A DNA stretch of 44,155 nt from the NCBI GenBank assembly GCA_946554325.1, contig CAMNSB010000004.1:1-44155 (forward strand), given 5' to 3'. The notes below the pieces were generated by a model that saw only the letters and a program-made list of their open reading frames with translations, had not been told where the DNA came from and did not search any database. The DNA is from an uncultured Mycoplasmatota bacterium. Lineage in GTDB: Bacteria > Bacillota_I > Bacilli_A > RF39 > UBA660. How positions within the stretch are numbered: the first letter of the stretch is position 1; each line of letters starts with the position of its first letter. The position numbers and the translations under genes were made by a program. Below are positions 28,519-40,386 of this stretch, in pieces.

Positions 28519-30516
28519 CTAACTTATATGTCTATTTGTTAAAACCAATTCTTTGTAAGTTTCACCATTCATAGTAGAAATGGTTCCATTCTCATTTACT
28601 CTATAGGCAACTGATATCGAATAATCTGGATATTTACTCAAAATTTCTTGGACTTTTTCATCCTCTAGTTGTAATTCTTTTTTATGTGCTAAAATATATT
28701 CTACATCTTCTCTATCTTTTTCGAATCTGAATGAATACTTCTCGTCAACAGCACTTTGCTTACTAACTAATGTATACTCTAGTGGAAGTACTTTGAAAGT
28801 AGTATCATATACTTTAACATTTCTAGTAAAATCATCCATATTTGTATTATTTAATATTCTTACTCCAAGTAGACATTTATACATATCACTTATATTAAAA
28901 CTTTTAGCCATCATGTCATTTTTATATTGATACATTGGAAATACTGATATATTGATTCCAAATAACTTCGCTTTAAATCCAAAATCTTGTATTTTATTAT
29001 AATAAGATTTTGTTCTAGTGAAAATTTCTTCTAATGGATTATAAGTATTTCCATTTTGATCGACATCTATAATATCTTCACTTTGTTCTTCTGTTATGGC
29101 ATCTAACATTAAATTTAAAAATTCGTTTGTTTCTGATTGTTTATCCAGTAACTCTGTTGTTTTTTGAATTTTTGAAGTTAAATTGCAGAATTGTGCAAGT
29201 GGTTTAGAGTCACATAGCATTTCAAAACTGTCTTGTTTTATTAATTCTTCTCTTAATTTTTCCATTTGTGATACTGGTATAAAAATATCAATATCGCCAA
29301 AATTTCTACTTTCACCTTCATTATTTAAAATATAAGGGACAGTTCCTCCATAGAAACACATTTCTTTTACTATGTTAGGATTTAATGTTTTTAACTTTTG
29401 ATAAAATTCTTTTATTTGTAATAAGGTATAACTTTGTTTTTCTAGATTTTTACTTTCATTAGCATTATGAACAAAGTAGCCATTCATTCCTGGAAAATAC
29501 GACGGATTATTTTTATTAGATTCATATAATTTTTGTAATTTTCTATTTTCTTTTTCCATCTGTTTTTGAAATTTTTCAAGTTGTTCTTCTTGTTCCTTTT
29601 TATAATCATTAACTACCTTCTTATGGCACTCATATGCTTCATCTACTGATATTCTATCTGCAAATTTTAAAATAAATTGTTCTACCTCTCGATTAGAAGT
29701 ACTAATATCACTAGTATCTGTAAAAAACCATTTGATAAATCCTTTCTCATCACAAACAAAATTCACCCAATATGGTATTTGAGTCCCAACCTTCTTATTT
29801 AATTCATCCCTTGTTTTTACTTTTAAATCACTTTTTATTTTAAAATAATGATATTCATGTAAATCATGGTTCGGATTATCTTTAAAGGTTGAAGCAGTTA
29901 TAGGGTCTTGTGCATATATGGCATTACTAAAATCTTCAGTAAATAAATCTTGCTTTTCCTGATTCGTAATCACTTCAGTCCTTGCAAAAAGTTTTAACCA
30001 TTCCATATCATAAAATAAGGAAATAACGGCTGGATCACTAAAATCTAGGATTTCACCCTCTTCAAAAAATATATATGCATCAAGTTCTTTATAAGGATAC
30101 CCTTCTGTTAATTCAATCAAATTATTACTATTTGTTTTATCAGGTATCACTCTTTTTTGAGCATTTGTAATAGCAGAAATTCCATTATCATCGATATGTT
30201 TATATAGCCAGTCATTAAGATAGAAATAATCTCCAGGCCATAAATATAATTCAGTGCTTCTATCTTTAGAGACAGTGATAGACTTATAAATTTTATGATA
30301 TAAAATATCATTCTCATCACATTCATCATTTTTTTCAAATATCAATTCGTTATTATAATCAAAAACAGAACTAAATTGTCTACCTCTTATCTTTTGTATT
30401 AACCATTCTTTTTTATATCTTAAAATATCTCCTTTTTTAAATTCACTATCATCTTTATCTTTATAATCTTCAGTCATTCTTAAGTATATATAATCTTCTC
30501 TTTTAAAATTCTTCAT
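28519..30516 (-). CDS. Large protein with C-terminal nucleotidyltransferase-like domain
   Basis: CFYGGTVPYILNNEGESRNFGDIDIFIPV (GG...DxD NTase-like core), KDREDVEYIL. Confidence 0.6.
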   Translation of the reverse strand: MKNFKREDYIYLRMTEDYKDKDDSEFKKGDILRYKKEWLIQKIRGRQFSSVFDYNNELIFEKNDECDENDILYHKIYKSITVSKDRSTELYLWPGDYFYLNDWLYKHIDDNGISAITNAQKRVIPDKTNSNNLIELTEGYPYKELDAYIFFEEGEILDFSDPAVISLFYDMEWLKLFARTEVITNQEKQDLFTEDFSNAIYAQDPITASTFKDNPNHDLHEYHYFKIKSDLKVKTRDELNKKVGTQIPYWVNFVCDEKGFIKWFFTDTSDISTSNREVEQFILKFADRISVDEAYECHKKVVNDYKKEQEEQLEKFQKQMEKENRKLQKLYESNKNNPSYFPGMNGYFVHNANESKNLEKQSYTLLQIKEFYQKLKTLNPNIVKEMCFYGGTVPYILNNEGESRNFGDIDIFIPVSQMEKLREELIKQDSFEMLCDSKPLAQFCNLTSKIQKTTELLDKQSETNEFLNLMLDAITEEQSEDIIDVDQNGNTYNPLEEIFTRTKSYYNKIQDFGFKAKLFGINISVFPMYQYKNDMMAKSFNISDMYKCLLGVRILNNTNMDDFTRNVKVYDTTFKVLPLEYTLVSKQSAVDEKYSFRFEKDREDVEYILAHKKELQLEDEKVQEILSKYPDYSISVAYRVNENGTISTMNGETYKELVLTNRHIS

Positions 30517-30811
30517 ATGTTTTTCCTCTTTTATCTGTTACTTATTATATTACATTTGATTTAAAATTGGAATATAATTAAATCATTTATAAACTCTTCC
30601 AAACTAATAATATAATAATACTATCTTGTTCTAGCTTTGCTTTAATATTATTAAACTTAAGCAAGTTATTAATTTTCTTTTCCAATTTTTCATCAATTGC
30701 TAGTTTTTCTTTTACTATTTGCATCATTAATCAAACTCCTTTCAAAACAAACAAAAAAAGATTAACCGAAATGAACTGAAGCCCAAAAGTTGGACAATTT
30801 ATAAATAGTTT

Positions 30812-31621
30812 CTAATTAGAGGATTGTAACCTATAGTTTACAGGTGACAGTCCTTTTAATTTCACTTTAATTCTATCATAATTATAGTAGTTAATATAGT
30901 CATCTATTGCTAAGATTAATTCATTTATATTTTTATATTTATCTTCTTGGTCATAAAACATTTCTGTTTTCAAAAGTCCAAAAAAGTTTTCCATCATTCC
31001 ATTATCCATACTGTTTCCTTTTCTAGACATGCTTTGTTTAATTCCTTTATTCTTTAAGCGTTGTTGATAAGATTGATGTTGATATTGCCAGCCTTGATCT
31101 GAATGCAGGATTAATCCTTCTAGATTTTTACCTTGAAATGCTTTATTAAGCATATCATTTATTTGTTCTAAATTAGGTGATTTAGAAGTATTATAGGATA
31201 TTATTTCTCCATTATATCCATCTAATATTGGTGATAAGTAACATTTTTCTCCTCGAAGATTAAATTCTGTTACATCTGTATACCATTTTTTGTTAGGTTT
31301 ATCTGCATTAAAATCTCTTTCAATTAAATTATCAGCAATATTTCCAATTGTTCCTTTATAAGAAGAATACTTTCTTTTATTTCTTTTTAATGGTTTTAAA
31401 CCTAATTTAACCATTATCCTATAGACTTTCTTATGATTAATATTATAACCTTGATTTCTTAACTCTAATGTGATTCTACGATAACCATATCTTTCTTTAT
31501 TATTAATAAATATTTCTTTAATTTTATTAATAATCTCTTTATTTTTATCATCTTTATCTGTTTTGGATAAAGTATAATAATATACTGATTTAGCTAAACC
31601 AGATACTTTTAGAAGAATCAT
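30812..31621 (-). CDS. IS3-family transposase OrfB (DDE)
   Basis: KKWYTDVTEFNL, LILHSDQGWQYQH, GNSMDNGMMENFFGLLK; frame open upstream to about 31672. Confidence 0.93.
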   Translation of the reverse strand: MILLKVSGLAKSVYYYTLSKTDKDDKNKEIINKIKEIFINNKERYGYRRITLELRNQGYNINHKKVYRIMVKLGLKPLKRNKRKYSSYKGTIGNIADNLIERDFNADKPNKKWYTDVTEFNLRGEKCYLSPILDGYNGEIISYNTSKSPNLEQINDMLNKAFQGKNLEGLILHSDQGWQYQHQSYQQRLKNKGIKQSMSRKGNSMDNGMMENFFGLLKTEMFYDQEDKYKNINELILAIDDYINYYNYDRIKVKLKGLSPVNYRLQSSN

Positions 31622-31656
31622 TAATGGATATTTTAGCCGAAGTTCACTTACAACAT

Positions 31657-32169
31657 TTACTTTTTCTTCTGTTGTTGATTCTTCCTTGCTTGAACAACGG
31701 CTCTCAATTTTTTTGAGTATTCTAGCTCCGCAGATAAATACTGTACTTGTTCCTCAAGTCTTTTTATCTTTTCGTCTTTGGTTTCCTCTTTTTTTACTTC
31801 TTTTGGTTTTTTCATAATAGTTGGACTCCTTCCACGTTTTCGTTCAACTATATTATAACCATTTTCTTTATATTTTTTAATCCAATTATGTAACATTCCA
31901 TCACTTAATAGTCCAATGTCTATTGCAACTGTTTGAATTGGTTCATTATCTATTAAAACTCTATTTATTGCTTCTTCTTTAAATTGCTTTGGATATTCTT
32001 TATTTTTGGTTGTTCTAAGAATATCAAATCCATGCTTATCTATTAACCATACTAAATATTGAATATTGTGTTTAGTCATTCCATATTTTGATTGTAGAGT
32101 TTTTAGTGTTTCTCCTTCTTTTCTTTTGTTATATATTTCTATTTTTTCTTCATAACTCAATTTTGTCAT
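31657..32169 (-). CDS. IS3-family transposase OrfA
   Basis: HTH plus leucine-zipper C-term. Confidence 0.9.
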   Translation of the reverse strand: MTKLSYEEKIEIYNKRKEGETLKTLQSKYGMTKHNIQYLVWLIDKHGFDILRTTKNKEYPKQFKEEAINRVLIDNEPIQTVAIDIGLLSDGMLHNWIKKYKENGYNIVERKRGRSPTIMKKPKEVKKEETKDEKIKRLEEQVQYLSAELEYSKKLRAVVQARKNQQQKKK

Positions 32170-32237
32170 ATAAAAACCTCGTTTCTATTTTGTCCAAGAA
32201 ACGGGGTTCATATCAAAATTAACCTTTATATTTTGAA

Positions 32238-32261
32238 AGTCGAATTAGTTCGACTAATTTC
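32238..32261 (-). terminator. Probable native terminator of tRNA-Arg(CCT), displaced by Element B
   Basis: AGTCGAA-TTAG-TTCGACT perfect 7-bp stem beside a T-rich tract on minus strand. Confidence 0.5.
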
Positions 32262-32360
32262 CCTATGGTGCGATAGGGATTGTTATCTACAACTTTTTCG
32301 CTAAATTAGGAATTAATACATAATTTGTATCAATTTCTTAATTCAATTATAGCATAGATT

Positions 32361-34313
32361 TTAATTTTTTCTTCTTCCTTTTTTAGTTTTTCTTTTTAAA
32401 TTTAATGTTGTTGACTCTTGTTCTTCTTGTTCTAGTTGTTTTTTCCAAGCATCTTCATTTAATGGTCTTAAAGCAACATTGATTTTCTTTTCAATAGATA
32501 TAAGAGCACTTTCTTGTTTTTCATCTGGTCTATTTGGAATACTTTCAAGATTTTCATATTTACTCGTATATACACCAATTGTTTGTGGATTAGATAGTGT
32601 TCCTTTTTTAGATAATGTTTGAATTTCAAACACTCTCAAATTGTCATGCTTATATTCTTTAGGAAAGACAATAGCACACAAAGTTCTACCTTGATAAATA
32701 TTTTCAACTTTAATTCCATCTTTACCTTCAGTAATTTTTAATCCTTCTGGAATTTGATTTGTTAATCCCTTACTTCTATAATTCAAATAGCTTGTAATCG
32801 AATATCTTATATTATCAAATAATCTTATAGGAGCAAGTTCTGCTTCTCTCATTGCCTCTTTATTTTCATAAGCACTTATATAATCTTGATCCAATTCTTC
32901 TGCTGTCTTAAAATCTAAATCACTTATTGCAGGTTTACCATTTTGCAATAAAGCTTGATTATAAAAATTAACTGATGCCTCTATAATACCTCTCATTTGT
33001 GAATATTGACTTTGAGCATATTTTATTCGATATTCATCTTTTTCTTCAACCTCAATTGGTTGTCTTAAAATTCTAATTTCTTTACTGTGATATTCTAAAT
33101 CTGGGGCATAGTTTCCTCCAAACACATATCCTAATTTAATACCATCTGCTAAATCACTATCAATTCCCCAATGAAGGTCATCTTGAGCCACAAAAAGAGT
33201 TAGTTCTTTTCCTGTATCTTTACATTGTTCTGTGCTTTCGTGATTCATACTTAAAATATTACCTGAATATATACGAGTTACAATAATAATATCATATTTT
33301 CCAAGATTACTTTTAACATATCTACCTAAACTACAATTATTATCTTCTTTAAAATCAATATTTAAACCTAATTCACTGGCAATTCTATTAGCATATTCAC
33401 TAACACTTATAGAATCTAAATATAATATTTTTAAATCAGATTTTTTTGTTGGTAAAGGTAATCTATTTGGATTAATATAGTCTTGAATTGGCACAAATTT
33501 CTTATCTTTTAATCCTACTTTTTCTAAGGTTTGATTAATCAGCATATTTTCTACAATTCTATCAAAAATACCTTGATAAGTTAATTCATTTGTATCCCAA
33601 CTTCTACAATTATTCCTATCACTTAAATAGGTAACTAACTCTATATGATCAGGATCATCATATCTATATAGAGATGGTTCAAGAATGTGTTTTTTATCTC
33701 TTAATTTATCAATTGTTCTATCTAGTTCAACATTACCATCAAAACAACAATGCTGAACATTTTGATTCCCTTTTAAAATAATATGGTATTTTTCTAATTC
33801 TTCAGGATGTTGAGAAAAATATTGGTCTGCTCTTATGATAGATCTAAAATAATCTACATTTTTAAATCCATATTTTACAAGTTCATCATAATCATCTTGA
33901 ATATCAGAAATTAATAATACATTTGCTTCATTTAATACTTTATTTTTATTTTCTAATAGTGCATTTTCTTTTTTTTGCTTAAATATTTCAATTTCTAAAC
34001 TATTAAAATAATCATTAACTTTATTTCCTGCTACTTCTAATAATTTTTCTCGTAAAGTACAATTTTCTTCTTCAATAAAATGATCTAATGATATACCATC
34101 TCTTAATTTAATTGTTCCATTACTAAGTGTTTCAATATATTTTCCTAAATTATTGGGTGAATAACTCCAAGACCCTCTAACTTCTATATTCAATTTTTCT
34201 TCTAAATCAGTAATTAATAAACTAAAATCAATATTATCAAGTGTTTCAAATTTTAATAGTGCTCCTGCAATTATTGGCTCATAATTGATTCTCTCTTTTT
34301 TCATTTCTTCCAT
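32361..34313 (-). CDS. Element B cargo protein, unknown function
   Basis: 650-aa intact ORF; possible DUF2325/Rossmann-like segment KILYLDSISVSEYANRIASELGL...YDIIIVTRIYSGN. Confidence 0.8.
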   Translation of the reverse strand: MEEMKKERINYEPIIAGALLKFETLDNIDFSLLITDLEEKLNIEVRGSWSYSPNNLGKYIETLSNGTIKLRDGISLDHFIEEENCTLREKLLEVAGNKVNDYFNSLEIEIFKQKKENALLENKNKVLNEANVLLISDIQDDYDELVKYGFKNVDYFRSIIRADQYFSQHPEELEKYHIILKGNQNVQHCCFDGNVELDRTIDKLRDKKHILEPSLYRYDDPDHIELVTYLSDRNNCRSWDTNELTYQGIFDRIVENMLINQTLEKVGLKDKKFVPIQDYINPNRLPLPTKKSDLKILYLDSISVSEYANRIASELGLNIDFKEDNNCSLGRYVKSNLGKYDIIIVTRIYSGNILSMNHESTEQCKDTGKELTLFVAQDDLHWGIDSDLADGIKLGYVFGGNYAPDLEYHSKEIRILRQPIEVEEKDEYRIKYAQSQYSQMRGIIEASVNFYNQALLQNGKPAISDLDFKTAEELDQDYISAYENKEAMREAELAPIRLFDNIRYSITSYLNYRSKGLTNQIPEGLKITEGKDGIKVENIYQGRTLCAIVFPKEYKHDNLRVFEIQTLSKKGTLSNPQTIGVYTSKYENLESIPNRPDEKQESALISIEKKINVALRPLNEDAWKKQLEQEEQESTTLNLKRKTKKGRRKN

Positions 34314-34351
34314 AAAGTAAACCTCCCTAATTACTTGTTATTTTACCACAT

Positions 34352-35695
34352 TTATTTTTCAAAATCATCACTTTTATCGTTATTTTTATTATTTTGTATA
34401 ATATCAATATCATTTTCATCAAGTATATCTTCGTTATATAAGTCATTTATGATGTCATCATATCTATCATAAAAAAAGAATTTGTTTTGTAAAAACTCTA
34501 TAAACTTTTTCCACAACTCTTTAAAGTAATCAACTATTTTTTGTAATTCTGATACTTTATCTTCTAACTCATCAATAGTTTCATTTGCATCATTTAAGTC
34601 ATATTCTAATTCTTCAATTCTATTATCACGAGTTTGGATTTTCTTTTTCAGGTTTCTAACTTCGTTAGAGTGCTCTCTTAAATCATCTTCATATTTTTTC
34701 AAGATAACATTTATATCGTTTTCGTCTCTTAAATTAGATGTAGTATCATTAGTTTGTTCTATATATTTTTTGATTTTATCTATATTTTCATTAGAAATAG
34801 TAAAATTATTTTTATTAGTGATAGTAGGTTTTAAACTATCAATAATATCATTAATTTCATTAGATTTATTTTGTAATTCATCTGTTTTACTATTTAATTC
34901 TTTAAGTTGTTTTTTATATTTTTCATGTTCTCTTTTAAACTTTTTATACTCGTTCATGTTAGCAACATTAATATCAACATTTCTTCCTTCTTCTTTTGCT
35001 TTAAGAGTATAGTTTAAATGATAAATTCTATTGAATGAATTAATACAATATTCTCTCATTTTGTCTTGAATATTTATTAAACTTATCTTATTAAACACAT
35101 CAGATTTACCAACTTGTTTTTCCATTCCATTTTTCATTCCATCTTTAAAGGGAACACCAACAATATGCAAATGTGGACTAGATTCATCAAAATGTATGGT
35201 GGCATTTGCTATTTTAAAGTTAGGTACAACTTCTTCTAAATCTATGATTTGTTCTTTAAAAACTTCTACCATTTTATGCTTGAATTTATCATCTTTATCA
35301 GACCAAAAGTCCATACCTCCAAGTTCAATAATAATCTCACAAGCAAGATCTCGTTTGTTATCATTTGAGATATGATTAAAATAGTTTTCTATCTTTCTAT
35401 CATTTCTAGTTTGCTTTTCGTTGTATTTAATTCTAGCATCTTCAAACAATTCCAAATACAATTTTTTAGTATCTTCAACAATAGAAGAAGTTCCTTTAAT
35501 CGTACAAATTAATTCTTTGTCCTCATCATATTTTCTCAAATTATGTTTATCAACTTTTGATAATTGCTGATGGTTTTGGATAGCATTATTATTAAAAGAA
35601 GTAGTATTAGTATCATTCGTTTTTGCTGTTCTTCTCGCTCTTTTTGATTTATTTTTATCATTACCTAAGTGTAATGAATAAGATAATTCTTCCAT
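34352..35695 (-). CDS. mobV: MOBV-type (Pre/Mob) relaxase
   Basis: ATIHFDESSPHLHIVGVPFKDGMKNG motif (HxDExxPHxH) and coiled-coil C-term. Confidence 0.9.
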   Translation of the reverse strand: MEELSYSLHLGNDKNKSKRARRTAKTNDTNTTSFNNNAIQNHQQLSKVDKHNLRKYDEDKELICTIKGTSSIVEDTKKLYLELFEDARIKYNEKQTRNDRKIENYFNHISNDNKRDLACEIIIELGGMDFWSDKDDKFKHKMVEVFKEQIIDLEEVVPNFKIANATIHFDESSPHLHIVGVPFKDGMKNGMEKQVGKSDVFNKISLINIQDKMREYCINSFNRIYHLNYTLKAKEEGRNVDINVANMNEYKKFKREHEKYKKQLKELNSKTDELQNKSNEINDIIDSLKPTITNKNNFTISNENIDKIKKYIEQTNDTTSNLRDENDINVILKKYEDDLREHSNEVRNLKKKIQTRDNRIEELEYDLNDANETIDELEDKVSELQKIVDYFKELWKKFIEFLQNKFFFYDRYDDIINDLYNEDILDENDIDIIQNNKNNDKSDDFEK

Positions 35696-35721
35696 ATTTT
35701 ATAATCCCCTTTGAAATAGAG

Positions 35722-35900
35722 CCTACTTATACAATGTCTATTGTATAAGTAGGGTAATTTTGCTTTGTCAAAATCTCTAACCCCCTATAGATTTTGACAC
35801 AAGTATCAAAATCTGGGGGCTAAGGTTTAGGCAACCTTAGAATCCACCTGTCTTATTTCGTAATATTTCAAAACTTCGTAATGAAATAAAACTACATAAA
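35722..35900. promoter_or_regulatory. Conserved structured noncoding region, probable oriT (Element B copy)
   Basis: Perfect 14-bp IR CCTACTTATACAAT-gtct-ATTGTATAAGTAGG directly upstream of mob, plus hairpins 35781-35819 and 35820-35840. Confidence 0.65.
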
Positions 35901-35906
35901 AATTCT

Positions 35907-35939
35907 GATAAAATAATAAGCACTGCTTATTATTTTATC
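35907..35939. terminator. AT-rich hairpin between recombinase and oriT-like region
   Basis: GATAAAATAATAAG-cactg-CTTATTATTTTATC perfect 14-bp stem. Confidence 0.5.
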
Positions 35940-36029
35940 TAAACAATCTATCGCCAATTTCATCAGCATAGCTGACAAAACTTGCCACGATTGTTATAAC
36001 TTTTTTTAGAAAAAAGTTAACGAAAAATT

Positions 36030-37961
<1,932 letters not shown>

Positions 37962-37984
37962 TTAATCCTCTATCTTTGAAACCT

Positions 37985-38035
37985 AAAAAGAGGCGACAAA
38001 GACGCATTAAATATTTTTATGTCTTTGACACCTCT
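37985..38035 (-). terminator. Attenuator-like hairpin in recombinase leader
   Basis: Revcomp AGAGGTGTCAAAGAC...GTCTTTGTCGCCTCTTTTTA. Confidence 0.6.
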
Positions 38036-38121
38036 TAAAATCTAAATAAGTTGTATTAATATAATTCAAACTTCGTTTCATATTAACCCCCAAAAACATA
38101 AAACTTGTTTCTTGGTTTCCT

Positions 38122-38149
38122 ATTATAGATATTTAAATCTTAAAGTCAA
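38122..38149 (-). promoter_or_regulatory. Recombinase promoter TTGACT-16-TATAAT
   Basis: -35 38144-38149, -10 38122-38127. Confidence 0.65.
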
Positions 38150-38215
38150 GACATATTTACCAAATTTTGTCTATCTTAAGGCAATTGTGAAAGAAGTTGA
38201 TATATTTTAATACAT

Positions 38216-38491
38216 TTAATCTATTGATTTAATAAAGTCCTCTAAATCTTTGATTTCAATACTATTTCTTAAATTCCCAATATAAATAGTTTTAGAATAG
38301 TTAAATACTAGAAATGTAATACCTTTAATAATAACCCTATGAGGTTCGATATATGAGAGATTTGTTCTTTTTATATTTTTAATATAACCATTTATTATAG
38401 TAGGTTTCGTATTACAAAAATCACATATAAATTCCATTTTCTTTTTTAGTTCTTCATCAAAGTGTAATTCTTTACTAACTATACTTACCAT
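38216..38491 (-). CDS. 91-aa element-conserved CxxC protein
   Basis: Homologue of 24568-24843. Confidence 0.8.
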   Translation of the reverse strand: MVSIVSKELHFDEELKKKMEFICDFCNTKPTIINGYIKNIKRTNLSYIEPHRVIIKGITFLVFNYSKTIYIGNLRNSIEIKDLEDFIKSID

Positions 38492-38589
38492 TTTTATCTG
38501 TCCTTTCTCTAATCACAAAAAAATATCAACTTCTTTGAAATTGATACTTTTGTATATAAAGTTCTAAAAAGTTAGAACAGATTTCCCAA

Positions 38590-38666
38590 TGGTGTCCTTG
38601 GGCAGATTCGAACTGCCGACCTATCGCTTAGGAGGCGATTGCTCTATCCTACTGAGCTACAAAGAC
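38590..38666 (-). tRNA. tRNA-Arg(CCT)
   Basis: Revcomp GTCTTTGTAGCTCAGTAGGATAGAGCAATCGCCTCCTAAGCGATAGGTCGGCAGTTCGAATCTGCCCAAGGACACCA; loop CTCCTAA. Confidence 0.95.
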
Positions 38667-38683
38667 AAGAAATAGAAAAACAA

Positions 38684-39175
38684 TTATTTGCTTTTCTCTT
38701 CACATGTGGCATTTAATCCTTCATAGGCTTCTTTTAAGACAGAAACTTTTACTTTTCCATTTTCTATTGCCACTTTGTTATTTTCATCTATCTCTATTAA
38801 TTTATCTGTATCAATATGTTCATAATCTACCTTAGTAGTACTAATTAACTTATTTTTTTCCATTTTAATTTTATTTTCATAGTATTTAATATTATTATAA
38901 GCACTATATATTTTTTCTAAATTTTCTTTATAGGTATTTAATACACTTTCTTCTTCACTGGTAATTGTCTCTACTGTATCTAGTTTTGTTACATAACCAT
39001 TTTTATAATCTACTGTATATACTGATTCTAATTTCGTATTTGCATTAATATCTTGTTCTTTTTTACAAACTAGTTTTCCTTGTTTTTCACTACATCCTGT
39101 TAGTAATACTACTCCCATTATAAAAACCACTACTATTTTTTTCATATCCTTGCTCCTTTTCTTTTTACTATACAA
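38684..39175 (-). CDS. Lipoprotein (DUF1307/YehR-like)
   Basis: GVVLLTGCSEKQ lipobox; paralogue of 25304-25789. Confidence 0.75.
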   Translation of the reverse strand: MYSKKKRSKDMKKIVVVFIMGVVLLTGCSEKQGKLVCKKEQDINANTKLESVYTVDYKNGYVTKLDTVETITSEEESVLNTYKENLEKIYSAYNNIKYYENKIKMEKNKLISTTKVDYEHIDTDKLIEIDENNKVAIENGKVKVSVLKEAYEGLNATCEEKSK

Positions 39176-39221
39176 TACATATTTACTTTTTTCAATGCTA
39201 TTAACAAAAAAGATTTAAAAT

Positions 39222-39728
39222 CTATTTAAATCTCAAATAGTTTAAGAAAAATATCATTAAAAATGTTGTTGCGGCATTCAGTTCTTTTCTAATACTATAT
39301 GTCTTTTCATAAATACCTGCAATATCATCTACTAAGTCTACTACCCAACTTTCCAAATACTTTGGTGGGGTAAAAGTTACTGGAAACATATGTGTTTTTA
39401 TAATATCCTTTTCTAAATCTGTTAAGTCATAATATTTAGAAGCATTTTCTAGGGCATAGCCTGGATGCCTTCTTAAAGCATGTACTTTGTTATCGTCTTT
39501 GGTCTCTTCTAAAAAGAAGTCATGAAGAATAGATGCTCTAGTTGTTTCTTTATAATTTAGTCTTAAAAACTTTGTTATTTTATAGGAATAGAAAGATACT
39601 CTTAGTAAATGTTCATATCTAGTAATTCCATGGTGTGTGATTTGTTTTGTTTTTTGAAACTCTTCATTATTAATAATAGATTCTATTAATGAATAAAATT
39701 CTTTATATGACTCATTTTTATTAATCAT
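39222..39728 (-). CDS. HD-domain hydrolase
   Basis: RASILHDFFLEE HD motif; HALRRHPGYALENA. Confidence 0.8.
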   Translation of the reverse strand: MINKNESYKEFYSLIESIINNEEFQKTKQITHHGITRYEHLLRVSFYSYKITKFLRLNYKETTRASILHDFFLEETKDDNKVHALRRHPGYALENASKYYDLTDLEKDIIKTHMFPVTFTPPKYLESWVVDLVDDIAGIYEKTYSIRKELNAATTFLMIFFLNYLRFK

Positions 39729-39810
39729 TCATTTCTTCACCCTTTATTTTAATTTATGTATGTCCCTACTTTATAATGATAACACCTTACCTATTAAATT
39801 ACAATTTTTT

Positions 39811-40341
39811 TTAGATTTTTTTATTATTAGACACTATCACTTTGCCATAAAATGATTTTTTATCTAAATCTGTTTCCTTATCTATAAAGTAATTGAGTAA
39901 ATACTTTCTTTGTTCTTGTGGTTGTAAAGTGGTAACTAAGATATCCCCATTCATTGACAGTACTCTTGGTGTCAAATCCTGTTCATCTTTTTGCATTAAA
40001 TAATAATTAATTTGATTATTAGAAAGTATTTTATTCTTTTCTTCTGCTATTTTGTTATAGTCTAGAGTAATTTTTGCTAAGATTTCTTTTTTCTCATTTG
40101 TATTATTTTTCAGTGTAAATTGATACTTTCCACTTCTATTTTCATTGTTAATAGCAATTTTTTCTTGTTCTTCTACACTTACTCCAGTGATGGATATAGC
40201 ATTTTTTCTTAATTTTTCTGTTTGTTTTTGGAATGTTTGATATGGTCCATACCAGATCCAAGTGGATACTAGTAGAAAAAGCATAACTTCTATTATATTT
40301 TTCAGATGATATCTAATCTCCCCTTTTGTATTTTTATTCAT
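39811..40341 (-). CDS. Membrane-anchored hypothetical protein
   Basis: Single N-terminal TM, extracytoplasmic domain. Confidence 0.6.
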   Translation of the reverse strand: MNKNTKGEIRYHLKNIIEVMLFLLVSTWIWYGPYQTFQKQTEKLRKNAISITGVSVEEQEKIAINNENRSGKYQFTLKNNTNEKKEILAKITLDYNKIAEEKNKILSNNQINYYLMQKDEQDLTPRVLSMNGDILVTTLQPQEQRKYLLNYFIDKETDLDKKSFYGKVIVSNNKKI

Positions 40342-40386
40342 GTTATCCCCCCAGAATTGGCTCTTATTATATCAAAAAAACTTCAT

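Larger units (their letters stand above)
30772..32210 (-). mobile_element. IS3-family (IS150-like) insertion sequence
   Basis: orfA and orfB; imperfect ends TGAACTGAAGCCCAAAAGTTGGACA / TGAACCCCGTTTCTTGGACA. Confidence 0.85.

Noticed and set aside
30147-30338. Second minus-strand ORF inside the 665-aa gene
   Set aside because: Alternative frame within a convincing long ORF.
30588-30729. Small minus ORF MMQIVKEKLAIDEKLEKKINNLLKFNNIKAKLEQDSIIILLVWKSL
   Set aside because: Weak support: short, no recognised family; may be a truncated gene remnant near the IS3 copy.
30769-32213. Target-site duplication of the IS3 element
   Set aside because: The 3-bp flanks do not match (AAA versus TAT, or GAA versus ATC), so no duplication can be claimed.
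34352-35695. Possibility that Element B is a conjugative element (ICE)
   Set aside because: No coupling protein, VirB4 or other transfer genes between the inferred ends; a mobilizable element fits better.
39811-40341. Possible toxin or secreted effector
   Set aside because: Only a generic membrane anchor plus extracytoplasmic domain; no specific support.
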